A stretch of DNA of 64,000 nt from contig CAUJJL010000069.1 in assembly GCA_963205455.1 (NCBI GenBank), positions 29,914-93,913 on the forward strand, read 5' to 3'. Both the position numbers and the translations under genes were made by a program. Below, one piece after another: positions 55,047-63,289 of this stretch; positions within the stretch are counted from its first letter, which is position 1; each line of letters opens with the position of its first letter. This stretch comes from Verrucomicrobiota bacterium. Its GTDB lineage: Bacteria; Verrucomicrobiota; Verrucomicrobiia; Opitutales; Opitutaceae. The notes under the pieces are model-generated. The model was given only the letters and a program-made list of their open reading frames with translations, made no database searches and had not been told where the DNA came from.

Positions 55047-58000
55047 TCAGAATCTCTTCGAAACCTCCATCGTAAACTGTCTGCCGCGCACATTGAATGT
55101 ACCAGCCTGATAGCCATATTGCTCATCTGCCAGCTCAGGATCGGTGTCGAACACGTTGTTGATGCCGCCGCGTATTGTCACCCCTTCCAGCCAATCCTTT
55201 CCGGTTCGTTCAAAGCGGTAGGATAACCATGCATTGTGGCTGATCTGGGGATCGACTCGGAGCAGATATCTGGTGACGCCATTGTCGTCAAAGACCGTGA
55301 TGTATCCGGGCCTGCCAAGAATCTCATAGATCTGTTGGGTCGTGGCCGCCGAGGTATCGACAAAGGACCCATAGTAACTCGTAAACCATCCCGCTGATAG
55401 CGGACCCTTCCGCCACGAGAGCGAAGCATTTGCACGCCATGCGGTGCGGCCGTTCCTATTCAGCTCGTCAAGGATGGGCGCACCTGCTTCGTATTGCGAG
55501 ACTCGCTTCACATAGTGGGTGGCTTCCCCATTGAACGTGAACCTGCCGAATCGGGTTGTTGGGGTGCGATACTGCACACCAAATTCGTAGCCCTCGATGT
55601 CACGACCGCTCAAGTTGAGATAGTCATCGATCACGTGCACAATCTCTCCCACTGGAGCGCGGGGCAACGCCTTGCCCGCCGCCGTCGCATTGTACGCTGC
55701 GAAGGCATCACGGTCTGCCTGGGTCACCGGCTTTCGAAGTACATTTCCAAATCCCCGGTAGTTCGCTGTGCCGGAACCGAGATCAATCTGGTTGATCGGT
55801 GTGCCCTTTGCCAATTCTTCCTTGACCGCAAGATCCAGAAGAACTTCGTCTCGATCAATCACGTTGCCCGCTCCCAGGTTTGTCATCACCTCGTTCTGAT
55901 TGAGACTGAAGTAGTCGAACGTCAGGGAGAGACCCTTGATCTTTGGAACCTCCACCACAAACCCGGCCAGCCAGGTGGCCGCCTCCTCTGGTTTCAGGTT
56001 CTGGTTCCCTTGGCGAAGGCTCAACCGCTGTGCGGTTGCATCCGATGAGAGTTGCGTGACTTCGTAGCGATAGGGATCGTCTGCCCCAACCTGGCGGCGC
56101 AGTGGCGTGATGTTGGTCTGAACCAGATTGGGTGCTCGGAATGATTCCGCCGCAGAGCCTCTGAATTTCAGCCAGGGAAAGGGTTTCCAGACAAGGCTCG
56201 CCTTCGGCTTGGTGGTCTGACCGTGGATGGAAAAATGCTCGAAGCGCCCTGCCATCGTGAGTTCGAGCGTATCTACCAGAGGTACGCGGTTTTCACGAGT
56301 GACAAAGGGAAGAGCCGTTTCGAGGTAGGCGGCATAAATGAACTGGTCAGCGCTGATCGGGATATTCGAATTCAATGCAAGGAAATCATTGTCGCCCTCG
56401 CGAAAGAGGGGAAATTGATCACCCGAGCCTGGCGGATTTTGTCCAGAATAGATTGCGCGCTTGTCAGCATAAGTTTCGTACCTCGCCTCAAGCCCGCTCG
56501 CGATGCCGATCGGTCCTCCGGTGAAAAACTTTCCGATGCGCCCGCTCACCTTGGCATCCCAGACAAAGAGACTGGTGCGTCCGAAACGGTCCTCATCGTC
56601 GAAGAGCGGATCGAGGACCGATGCGGGATTCTCGTAAAGTTTGTCCACCGTGATCTGATTGTTCACGATCTTGAACGTGACGGGGAACGGATTGAAGGCC
56701 GTGGCGTCGGTGCGATTCAGAGCGCTTCTCAAACGGGATTCACGCACCTGAAAATGTTCGTATTCGTGGGACTGCGCACCGGAGGCCATGACGGCCGACT
56801 CCCATTCCCAGGTGGAACCCAATCGGCCACGCAAGCCTCCCAAGACCCTCCACGCATAGCTGTACACCTCGGTCACACGCGGCTTGAAGCCGCTCGGCGT
56901 CTCGGAGTTCTGGCCAGGCGAAATTCCGGTCCAGAGCGATACATCCGCGGGCGTTCCGGTGAGACGGGGCGTGCCGTCGGAGTTCGGCGCTCCCGTGGGA
57001 TGATAGAAGCGGACACCGAACGGATTGTAGGGATTCGAGGCGGGCATATAGATGCCCCAGTCATCGGTATTCTTGAAATTCGTCGGCTCGCGGCCATTAC
57101 GGCTGTACGCACGGTAGAACAGTAGGTCACCGAAGAGGTCGATGTTCTCATTGACCGGCTTGTCGAAGAAAGTGGCAAACTGGATCCGATCCGTCGCTGG
57201 AACCAGAATTTTCCAGCGATTCCAGTTTGAAAAAGTCGCCACCTCGGGATTGTCGATGTTTGCCGAAGGAGCGCTCGTCTTGAAGGTCACTCCGTTTGCG
57301 GTGGGGATCAGGTAAAACATTCCGTTGGTCGCCATCGTCGCCACACCGGGAGGCACCGTCCCGCTCGTGACAATGCCGACGTTGCCGGTCGGCCGCGATC
57401 CAACAAACGTCAGGTAGTCGGACTGGATGAAGCCCCTCTGCCATTGTCCCCACTGGTTGACCGAGTTCGAATTGCGGAAGTCATTGTCGCGGGCAATGGC
57501 CGCACCTGTGGCTGGATCGGTGAGAGGAAGTCCGTTCCAGGGAGCGGGCAAATCACGCGTCTGCCGCATGTCGGAACTCTTCGCCCAGGACCGGTCATGC
57601 GCCGCAAGCGCATCACGGTGGAAATAGTCAAAGGAGACCGAGATGTGGGCGTTGCCCTTCTTGAACCCTTCGTAGAGCGTCACCCCCGCTTCGTTCGCTC
57701 CTCCATGCTGGGTCATCGACCCCTTGAGTGTGATTCCTCGGCCGACAAACGAGCGCGAAACGATGTTGTTGATCACGCCCGCCGCAGCGTCGGCACCATA
57801 GATGGCGGATGCGCCATCACGAAGCACTTCGACCCTGTCGACCAGGGCACGGGGAATCGTGTTGATGTTCACCGCCAGCGATGGCACGCCGTTTTCGGCC
57901 ATAGAAATCGGGTGAGGCGCCATGCGGCGCCCGTTGAGCAGCGTCAGCGTGCTCCCTGAGCCAATGCCGCGAAGGTCGATGGAAGCCACGTCGCCGCGGG

Positions 58001-58310
58001 CAAGCTGCGGGCCATTGTTCATTTCCGTAATGGCCGAGATCTCAGCCATGTTGATCGTCTCAAAGAGCTCGGCCATCGTGGAGGCTCCACGGGCGTCCAT
58101 GTCGCTCTTCTCAAGCACCGTGATTGGCAGTGCCGTCTCGGCGTCGATGCGCCGGATATTGGAACCGGTCACCGTGAAAACCTCCATCGCGATCATCTCG
58201 TCATCGGAACCCGACGAGGTTGTTCGGGGATTCGTTGTCGTTGTCTGCGCGAACGACGTAACGGCAAGAGCTGCCAGACCAATGGCCACTGAAGTACTGG
58301 GATATCTCAT
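55047..58310 (-). CDS. TonB-dependent receptor
   Basis: This 1087-residue outer-membrane receptor has a signal peptide (MRYPSTSVAIGLAALAVTSFAQ), a Ser/Thr-rich linker, a plug domain (MEVFTVTGSNIRRIDAETALPITVLEKSDMDARG; VLRDGASAIYGADAAAGVINNI) and a C-terminal barrel ending FNVRGRQFTMEVSKRF. No STN domain is present, unlike the other receptor in the window. It is the first gene of an operon with glpT, a GDPD and a sulfatase (74-bp gap to glpT), and is transcribed divergently from a SorC-type regulator, which probably controls it. The ligand may be a glycerophosphodiester or a glycan, by inference. Confidence 0.9.
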   Translation of the reverse strand: MRYPSTSVAIGLAALAVTSFAQTTTTNPRTTSSGSDDEMIAMEVFTVTGSNIRRIDAETALPITVLEKSDMDARGASTMAELFETINMAEISAITEMNNGPQLARGDVASIDLRGIGSGSTLTLLNGRRMAPHPISMAENGVPSLAVNINTIPRALVDRVEVLRDGASAIYGADAAAGVINNIVSRSFVGRGITLKGSMTQHGGANEAGVTLYEGFKKGNAHISVSFDYFHRDALAAHDRSWAKSSDMRQTRDLPAPWNGLPLTDPATGAAIARDNDFRNSNSVNQWGQWQRGFIQSDYLTFVGSRPTGNVGIVTSGTVPPGVATMATNGMFYLIPTANGVTFKTSAPSANIDNPEVATFSNWNRWKILVPATDRIQFATFFDKPVNENIDLFGDLLFYRAYSRNGREPTNFKNTDDWGIYMPASNPYNPFGVRFYHPTGAPNSDGTPRLTGTPADVSLWTGISPGQNSETPSGFKPRVTEVYSYAWRVLGGLRGRLGSTWEWESAVMASGAQSHEYEHFQVRESRLRSALNRTDATAFNPFPVTFKIVNNQITVDKLYENPASVLDPLFDDEDRFGRTSLFVWDAKVSGRIGKFFTGGPIGIASGLEARYETYADKRAIYSGQNPPGSGDQFPLFREGDNDFLALNSNIPISADQFIYAAYLETALPFVTRENRVPLVDTLELTMAGRFEHFSIHGQTTKPKASLVWKPFPWLKFRGSAAESFRAPNLVQTNITPLRRQVGADDPYRYEVTQLSSDATAQRLSLRQGNQNLKPEEAATWLAGFVVEVPKIKGLSLTFDYFSLNQNEVMTNLGAGNVIDRDEVLLDLAVKEELAKGTPINQIDLGSGTANYRGFGNVLRKPVTQADRDAFAAYNATAAGKALPRAPVGEIVHVIDDYLNLSGRDIEGYEFGVQYRTPTTRFGRFTFNGEATHYVKRVSQYEAGAPILDELNRNGRTAWRANASLSWRKGPLSAGWFTSYYGSFVDTSAATTQQIYEILGRPGYITVFDDNGVTRYLLRVDPQISHNAWLSYRFERTGKDWLEGVTIRGGINNVFDTDPELADEQYGYQAGTFNVRGRQFTMEVSKRF

Positions 58311-58357
58311 AGGTTTGAGGGTGCAAAATGGCATCGTGCGCTGGCCGCTCTTGTCGA

Positions 58358-58375
58358 TGCGAATATTTATCCGCA
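58358..58375. promoter_or_regulatory. 18-bp imperfect palindrome TGCGnATAnnTATnCGCA, candidate SorC operator
   Basis: The half-sites TGCGnATA and TATnCGCA are symmetric about the centre, in the 146-bp divergent gap between the receptor operon and the SorC-like gene. SorC/DeoR-group regulators bind palindromic sites of about this length. It is not shown to be bound by this protein. Confidence 0.45.
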
Positions 58376-58380
58376 TAAAC

Positions 58381-58403
58381 AATGGCATGACATTGCTGTC
58401 ATT
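58381..58403. promoter_or_regulatory. Second palindrome AATGnCA-N9-TGnCATT in the same divergent gap
   Basis: AATGGCA and TGTCATT are inverted half-sites with a 9-bp spacer, starting 6 bp after the first palindrome. It could be an additional operator or part of overlapping promoters. Its score by eye is lower. Confidence 0.35.
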
Positions 58404-58456
58404 CCCGTTATGCAGGAGGTTCTCCACCCCAGCTCCGGACCTCTCCTCCAAAGCCG

Positions 58457-59419
58457 ATGCCAAAAAAAGTCACCTACGCGGATGATGTCCTGCGCATGGC
58501 AGCAACCCTCTACTACGTCGACAATCTCGGCCAGACGGAGGTGGCCCATTTCGTGCAGGTCTCACAGACAAAAATCTCCCGACTTCTGGCGCTCGCCCGG
58601 GAGCGTGGCATTGTGCGCATCAGCGTGGAGCAGTACGCGGCGCGGGATGAATCCCTTGAGCGACAGCTTCGCACTTCGTTTGACATCACGGACGTCGCTG
58701 TAATCAAGTCGCCCGCAGGCGCCGACAAACAGGCTGTCCGTCAGCTCGTCGGGCACTTTGGAGCGCCATTTGTGGCGAGCCTGCTCCCCAATGGGGGCGT
58801 GGCAGCCCTCGGTGGCGGTCGAAGTGTGGCCGCGGTGGTAAGACGATTCCGCCGCGGCGACCTGAAACGGCTCACCCTTGTCCAGGCGATGGGCAGCATA
58901 GAGGCCAACATTTCCCAGAATGACGCAATCGAACTCGGCCGATTCGTTGTGGGGCTCTGGGGCGGAGAGTTCCTGAGGCTCAATACTCCGGCTTTCGTAG
59001 CTGATAAGCGGACCCGGGATTCCTTTCTTGCCTCGGACCAGATCAAGGCGGTGTGGGGGCGCCTGGGTCGTGCGGATGCAGCCCTTGTCGGCGTGGGTCC
59101 GCTCGAACACTCGACCTATCTCGAAAGCGGGCTGCTCCGCGCCGACTCCTTTGTGCAGCTCCGCGAGGCCGGAGCCGTTGGGGAAATCTGCGGCCGCTTC
59201 TTCGACGCGAGAGGCCGTGAGTGCCAGTCTCACTGGCGCAATCGCGTCATCAGCATCGAACTCGCACAATTGCGGAAGATCCCTAGCGTCATTGGTGTGG
59301 CCTCGGGCGCCGAGCGTGCAGCTGCCATTGCAGGCGCGCTTCGCGGCAGGTTGCTTAAGGCGCTGCTCATTGACGAAGCAGGGGCTCGTGCGCTGCTTGC
59401 GCTCGGCCGGCTTTCCTAG
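58457..59419 (+). CDS. SorC-family transcriptional regulator
   Basis: This 320-residue protein has an N-terminal helix-turn-helix (YYVDNLGQTEVAHFVQVSQTKISRLLALARERGIVRI) followed by the SorC/CggR-like sugar-binding domain (GGGRSVAAVVRRF; VQAMGSIEANI; ADAALVGVGPLE near residue 210; SVIGVASGAERAAAIAGALRG). It probably senses a phosphorylated sugar or polyol intermediate. It is divergent from the TonB receptor-GlpT-GDPD-sulfatase operon, the likely target, and converges on lysA. Confidence 0.88.
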   Translation: MPKKVTYADDVLRMAATLYYVDNLGQTEVAHFVQVSQTKISRLLALARERGIVRISVEQYAARDESLERQLRTSFDITDVAVIKSPAGADKQAVRQLVGHFGAPFVASLLPNGGVAALGGGRSVAAVVRRFRRGDLKRLTLVQAMGSIEANISQNDAIELGRFVVGLWGGEFLRLNTPAFVADKRTRDSFLASDQIKAVWGRLGRADAALVGVGPLEHSTYLESGLLRADSFVQLREAGAVGEICGRFFDARGRECQSHWRNRVISIELAQLRKIPSVIGVASGAERAAAIAGALRGRLLKALLIDEAGARALLALGRLS

Positions 59420-59425
59420 CTGCAG

Positions 59426-59451
59426 CTCCGGGACCGCAGCTACGCCCGGAG
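59426..59451. terminator. Hairpin at the convergent end of the SorC gene and lysA
   Basis: CTCCGGG and CCCGGAG form a perfect 7-bp stem with a 12-base loop, overlapping the last codons of lysA. No T-tract follows, so termination is uncertain. Confidence 0.3.
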
Positions 59452-60702
59452 TCCGGGAAAATCCAGCGTCGCAAAATGGTCGGCCAGCGTCTCGGCCCGG
59501 CGGATCTGCCGCCACCCGCCATCACGGTTCCAGAGCACCTCCGCCGAACGAAGTTTTCCATTGTAGTTGAAGCCCATCGCATGGCCATGCGCTCCCGTGT
59601 CATGGATCACGATGAGATCCCCGATCGCAGGATCGGAAATTTCCCGGTCGACTGCAAACTTGTCATTGTTCTCACAGAGGGACCCCGTGACGTCGTAAAT
59701 CTTGCGCGTCGCATGTTCTCCACCAGGAACCGTGATGTGATGGTACGCACCGTACATTCCGGGTCGCATGAGATTCGCCATGCAGGCGTCGAGTCCCAGG
59801 TAGTTTTTATAGGTAGACTTCTTGTGCAGCACGCGCGAGACAAGATAACCGTACGGCCCCGTGATCATGCGCCCGCATTCCATCGTGATCCGGATTGGAT
59901 CAAGCTTCGCCGCAACGATGGTCCGTTTGTAGGCATCCTCAATCCTGCGTCCGACATGGGCAAGATCCACGGCCGTTTGCCCGGGCCGGTAGGGAATGCC
60001 GATGCCTCCGCCAAGATTCAGAAACTCGATCCGGATCCCCAGTTCCCGGTGCAGCTCCAGCACCAGATCAAAAAGCATCTGGGCCGTCTCCACAAAGTAG
60101 TCCGGGTTCAGCTCGTTTGACGCCACCATGGTGTGCAGGCCGAATCTCCTCACCCCTTTTTTCAGCAGCATCCGGTAGCCATCAAACAGTTGCCCGCGCG
60201 TGAACCCGTATTTTGCGTCCTCGGGTTTTCCGATGATGACATTCCCTTCCTTCAGCGGCCCCGGGTTGTAACGGAAGCAAAGCATCTCCGGCAGTTTTCC
60301 GCCCAGGACCTTTTCGAGAAACTCGATGTGCGAAATGTCATCCAGGTTGATGATTGCCCCGAGCTTTGCAGCCTCCTGATATTCGTGCGCCGGCGTGTCG
60401 TTTGACGTGAACACGATCCGCTCGCCGGTAATGCCCGCCGCCTCGCACAACCTGAGTTCCGCCAATGAGGAGCAATCCCCGCCGAGTCCCTCCTCCTTCA
60501 GAAGTGCGAGCACATGGGGATTTGGGAGTGCCTTCACCGCAAAAAAATTCACAAACCCACCCGGCACCCATTTGAACGCCTGATAAAACGCCCGGGCATT
60601 CGCGCGAATCGCCCCCTCGTCATAAATATGAAAGGGCGTGGGCACCCGGGCCGCGATCGCTTCCAACTGAGCCTTGGTGAATGGGAGAGTCTTGTCAGTC
60701 AT
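59440..60702 (-). CDS. lysA: Diaminopimelate decarboxylase LysA family (PLP, fold III)
   Basis: This 420-residue enzyme decarboxylates meso-diaminopimelate to lysine. The PLP lysine is Lys57 in FFAVKALPNP, followed by GGDCSSLAEL, the GLHTMVASNELNPDYF segment, the glycine-rich LNLGGGIGIPY phosphate loop and TMECGRMITGPYG. ATG giving MTDKTLPF was chosen over a GTG two codons earlier. The C-terminal domain with the DTGAHGHAMGFNYNG region is conserved. Other fold III decarboxylases are possible, but this pattern is DAP decarboxylase-like. Confidence 0.85.
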   Translation of the reverse strand: MTDKTLPFTKAQLEAIAARVPTPFHIYDEGAIRANARAFYQAFKWVPGGFVNFFAVKALPNPHVLALLKEEGLGGDCSSLAELRLCEAAGITGERIVFTSNDTPAHEYQEAAKLGAIINLDDISHIEFLEKVLGGKLPEMLCFRYNPGPLKEGNVIIGKPEDAKYGFTRGQLFDGYRMLLKKGVRRFGLHTMVASNELNPDYFVETAQMLFDLVLELHRELGIRIEFLNLGGGIGIPYRPGQTAVDLAHVGRRIEDAYKRTIVAAKLDPIRITMECGRMITGPYGYLVSRVLHKKSTYKNYLGLDACMANLMRPGMYGAYHHITVPGGEHATRKIYDVTGSLCENNDKFAVDREISDPAIGDLIVIHDTGAHGHAMGFNYNGKLRSAEVLWNRDGGWRQIRRAETLADHFATLDFPGLRA

Positions 60703-61025
60703 GGACACAAACGCCCAACAGACCCGAGCCCCTTCACGCTGTCAATCGCGGCACACTTACCGCTGGATCCAGCGCAACGAAACAAACTGCGCAAGTCATT
60801 GATTGATCGCTTCAGAGCGATGTCGGCCTCGGACATCCTTCCGGATCTATCTCGTCGAGCCTGAATCCGAAAATTTTCCGCCCCGGCTGGTCTGCAATGG
60901 TAATTCGGGATCGTTCTCTGCGCGACCAGAATCAAAAGACCGCCTCTCTTGAAACGAGCTGCAAGCGACTTCGCCATCCGTTTTTCACTTTGCACCAACA
61001 TAGGAGTCGGACACCCCTCTTTCTG
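60703..61025. other. 323-bp intergenic region between lysA and the DUF3108 gene
   Basis: The region is divergent and should hold both promoters. It contains a small hairpin, ATCGCT-TCAG-AGCGAT, at 60806-60821, on the lysA side. An in-frame extension of the DUF3108 gene back to 60897 is Arg/Gln-rich and lacks a signal peptide, so I do not count it as coding. I see nothing else identifiable. Confidence 0.65.
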
Positions 61026-61823
61026 ATGCACCGCATGCAATCGTACCTTGCCGTCTGCCTCATGCTCGTCCTCGGGTGCACGGTGCTGCGTGCGGACACT
61101 CCGTTCACGGCTCTGCGCGACGGAGAACGTTTCCGCTATCAGATCTCCTGGGGAATCTTTTCCAATGCGGGGGAAATTGTCATCCAGGCCAGGCGCGAAA
61201 CGACCGGAGAAGCAGACCACATGCGGATTTCGACGCGCATCTCCTCCCGCGGCTTCGTGCGCGGCTTCTATCGCTTCGATAACCAGTCGGACCTCATCGT
61301 CGACATGGCAACAGGGCGACTGCTCTCCGCAGGGGAAGTCGGCACTGGCTCGAAGGACACCCGAACCCGCACGCTTTTTGATTACGGGCGTCGGCTGGCC
61401 GTGCACACCGATTCCCTTCATCCGGACCGCAACCGCGAGTTCCCTCTCGGCGCGGCCGACCCCGTGGATCTCATCACCGCACTCATCCAGACGCGCGAAT
61501 GGAACCCAAAGCCCGGCGACCATCGCAGCGTCGATGTCTATTTCGGCCGGGACATCTATCCCGTCGTGATTCGTGGTGAACAGCTCGAACAGGTAAAAAC
61601 GCCCATGGGCATTTTCAACACGGTACAGCTTATTCCGAGAATGGAAACGGAGCCTCCCCGTGGCGTCTTCAAGCGCGGCGGAGAAATCAAGGTATGGGTG
61701 TCCACGCCCGACAATCCCCAGCCGGTCCAGATGCAGCTCAAGCTGAATTTCGGCACCGCCCGGCTCAGTCTTGCAGAGCACGAATTGCCCGCCCCTGCAA
61801 TCGTCCGTGAAGCCCACCGTTGA
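61026..61823 (+). CDS. DUF3108 domain-containing exported protein (possible lipoprotein)
   Basis: This 265-residue protein has an N-terminal signal ending LVLGC, which fits a lipobox, so it may be a lipoprotein; an SPase I site after LRA is also possible. The remainder (PFTALRDGERFRYQISWGIFSNAGEI; SSRGFVRGFYRFDNQSDLIVD; ADPVDLITALIQTREW; GGEIKVWVSTPDN) matches the DUF3108 arrangement, a family of periplasmic or secreted beta-rich proteins of unknown role. Its stop overlaps the start of the GT9 gene as TTGA, implying coupled translation and a linked role in envelope glycan synthesis. Confidence 0.78.
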   Translation: MHRMQSYLAVCLMLVLGCTVLRADTPFTALRDGERFRYQISWGIFSNAGEIVIQARRETTGEADHMRISTRISSRGFVRGFYRFDNQSDLIVDMATGRLLSAGEVGTGSKDTRTRTLFDYGRRLAVHTDSLHPDRNREFPLGAADPVDLITALIQTREWNPKPGDHRSVDVYFGRDIYPVVIRGEQLEQVKTPMGIFNTVQLIPRMETEPPRGVFKRGGEIKVWVSTPDNPQPVQMQLKLNFGTARLSLAEHELPAPAIVREAHR

Positions 61824-62815
61824 CCCCCGATTCCATTCTCATCCTCAGGGGCGGCGCCCTTGGCGACTTCCTGGTGACCCTTCCCCTGCTGAAGGCGCTT
61901 CGCCACCGCTGGCCCCATGCCCGTATCGAATGTGTGGGCAATTTTCGTGCCGCTCAACTGGCCGTCCTCGACGGTACACTTGACGCCGCCCATGACGAAT
62001 CCGAAGCCCGATGGGCGGAGCTCCATGGCGACGGTCCGCTCTCGCCGACATTCCAGACCTGGTTGGAGTCTTTCAGCCTGGTGCTTAACTATTGGCCGGA
62101 TCCCCGGGGTGAACTCGTCCGGCGGTTTCCACTGACCCCCGCACAGCGCCACCTTGCAGGCGGGTCCCGGATCGAAACCCGTCCCGCCTGTGCGCACTTC
62201 TTCGCTCCACTCACGGCCTTCGGTCTTCCTTCTCCGCGTCCCGCACGCCTCGTGCTCCCCCATTCATATTCGACGGAGGCCGCGAAGCGCCTGCATCACG
62301 ACCCTCGGCGCATGGTCATTCATCCCGGAAGTGGATCTCCGCGAAAGAACTGGCCGCTCAATCGCTGGCGTGAATTGATCGACCGCCTCGCACCAGAGCC
62401 CCTGTTGATCGTTCTTGGAGAGGCGGAGCAGGCCGTGCGAAAAGAGATGCAGGGCCTCTCCTCGCATCGTATTCAAATTGCCGATACATGGCCGCTGCCA
62501 CTTCTCGCCGCAGCGATCTCCGGGGCCCGCATGTTTGTCGGACACGACACCGGCATCGCCCACCTTGCCGCTGCCGTGGGCACTCCCTGCCTGGTCCTGT
62601 TTGGCCCCACTGAACCCGAAATCTGGGCTCCCTTCGGTGAAAACATCACCGTTCTGAAGAACGGCGATGCCCTTGGGAACCTGTCCGTTGGCGACGTGGC
62701 CCGGCACCTGAAACCGCTTCAGGAGCACCCTCGGTTGATTGAAGCACAAACCGCCACGGCTTCGCCGACCACACCGGTCCGGCATAGTCGATGCCGATCC
62801 TCGGAGTACACTTGA
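61820..62815 (+). CDS. Glycosyltransferase family 9 (heptosyltransferase-like)
   Basis: This 331-residue GT-B enzyme resembles ADP-heptose:LPS heptosyltransferases: ILRGGALGDFLVTLPLLKAL at the start, MVIHPGSGSPRKNWPLNRW in the middle and FVGHDTGIAHLAAAVGTPCLVLFGPT near residue 255. Such enzymes add heptose or related sugars to the lipopolysaccharide core. The start is TTG, overlapping the preceding gene's stop, and translation is probably coupled. The last ~40 residues (rich in Thr, Pro, Arg) have no family counterpart and arise from reading into the antisense of the convergent glycosylase gene, with which it overlaps by 170 bp. Confidence 0.88.
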   Translation: MTPDSILILRGGALGDFLVTLPLLKALRHRWPHARIECVGNFRAAQLAVLDGTLDAAHDESEARWAELHGDGPLSPTFQTWLESFSLVLNYWPDPRGELVRRFPLTPAQRHLAGGSRIETRPACAHFFAPLTAFGLPSPRPARLVLPHSYSTEAAKRLHHDPRRMVIHPGSGSPRKNWPLNRWRELIDRLAPEPLLIVLGEAEQAVRKEMQGLSSHRIQIADTWPLPLLAAAISGARMFVGHDTGIAHLAAAVGTPCLVLFGPTEPEIWAPFGENITVLKNGDALGNLSVGDVARHLKPLQEHPRLIEAQTATASPTTPVRHSRCRSSEYT

Positions 62816-63260
62816 CCTTCGACCTTGGCGGAACCCAGCCATCGTCCTCGAGCCAGAGTCCGGTCGTCGGCACCGCCGGCTCCCGGTTCAACGAGCGGTC
62901 GATGCCCAGTGCGCGCGTGACACGACCCGGGCCGGAAATGCCATCGACGCCGCGGATCAGCACTGCGGCCGGCCATTCCGCGGGGCCCGCGACGAGGTTG
63001 AGCATCTCGTGAACCCCATAACAGAGATAGACGTACCACACCCCGCCCGGGGAATACAGGACCTCGCTCCTCGGTGTGCGCCCCCGGGAGGCATGGCAGG
63101 CGAGATCCTGCTCGCTGTCGTACGCCTCGGTTTCGGTAATCCGATAGCGGACTTCCTTCCTTCGTCCGACTCTCCTCACAAGCAGCTTTCCGACAAGCCA
63201 GTGCGCCAAATCAACCGTTTTTTTCAGTCTGATTTCTTTTGCTTCAATAAGGCGCGACAT
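62646..63260 (-). CDS. 3-methyladenine DNA glycosylase (AAG/MPG family)
   Basis: This 204-residue enzyme of the alkyladenine glycosylase family removes alkylated purines. Motifs are ITETEAYDSEQDLACHASRG with the catalytic Glu in the TETEAY segment, VWYVYLCYGVHEMLNLVAG, AAVLIRGVDGISGPGRVTRALGID and RIGIDYAGPVWSAKPWRFVL at the end of the domain. The remaining ~30 residues (rich in Arg, Gly, Ser) are an unconserved tail antisense to the GT9 gene. Its start lies 29 bp from the divergent MFS gene. Confidence 0.88.
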   Translation of the reverse strand: MSRLIEAKEIRLKKTVDLAHWLVGKLLVRRVGRRKEVRYRITETEAYDSEQDLACHASRGRTPRSEVLYSPGGVWYVYLCYGVHEMLNLVAGPAEWPAAVLIRGVDGISGPGRVTRALGIDRSLNREPAVPTTGLWLEDDGWVPPRSKVKCTPRIGIDYAGPVWSAKPWRFVLQSTEGAPEAVSGAGPRRQRTGSQGHRRSSER

Positions 63261-63289
63261 GTGTTCAAGTTCGGATCCAAAGACACCAC

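Noticed and set aside
60897..61025. Extension of the DUF3108 protein to an earlier start
   Set aside because: It would place 43 charged residues before a clear signal peptide, which is unlikely for an exported protein.
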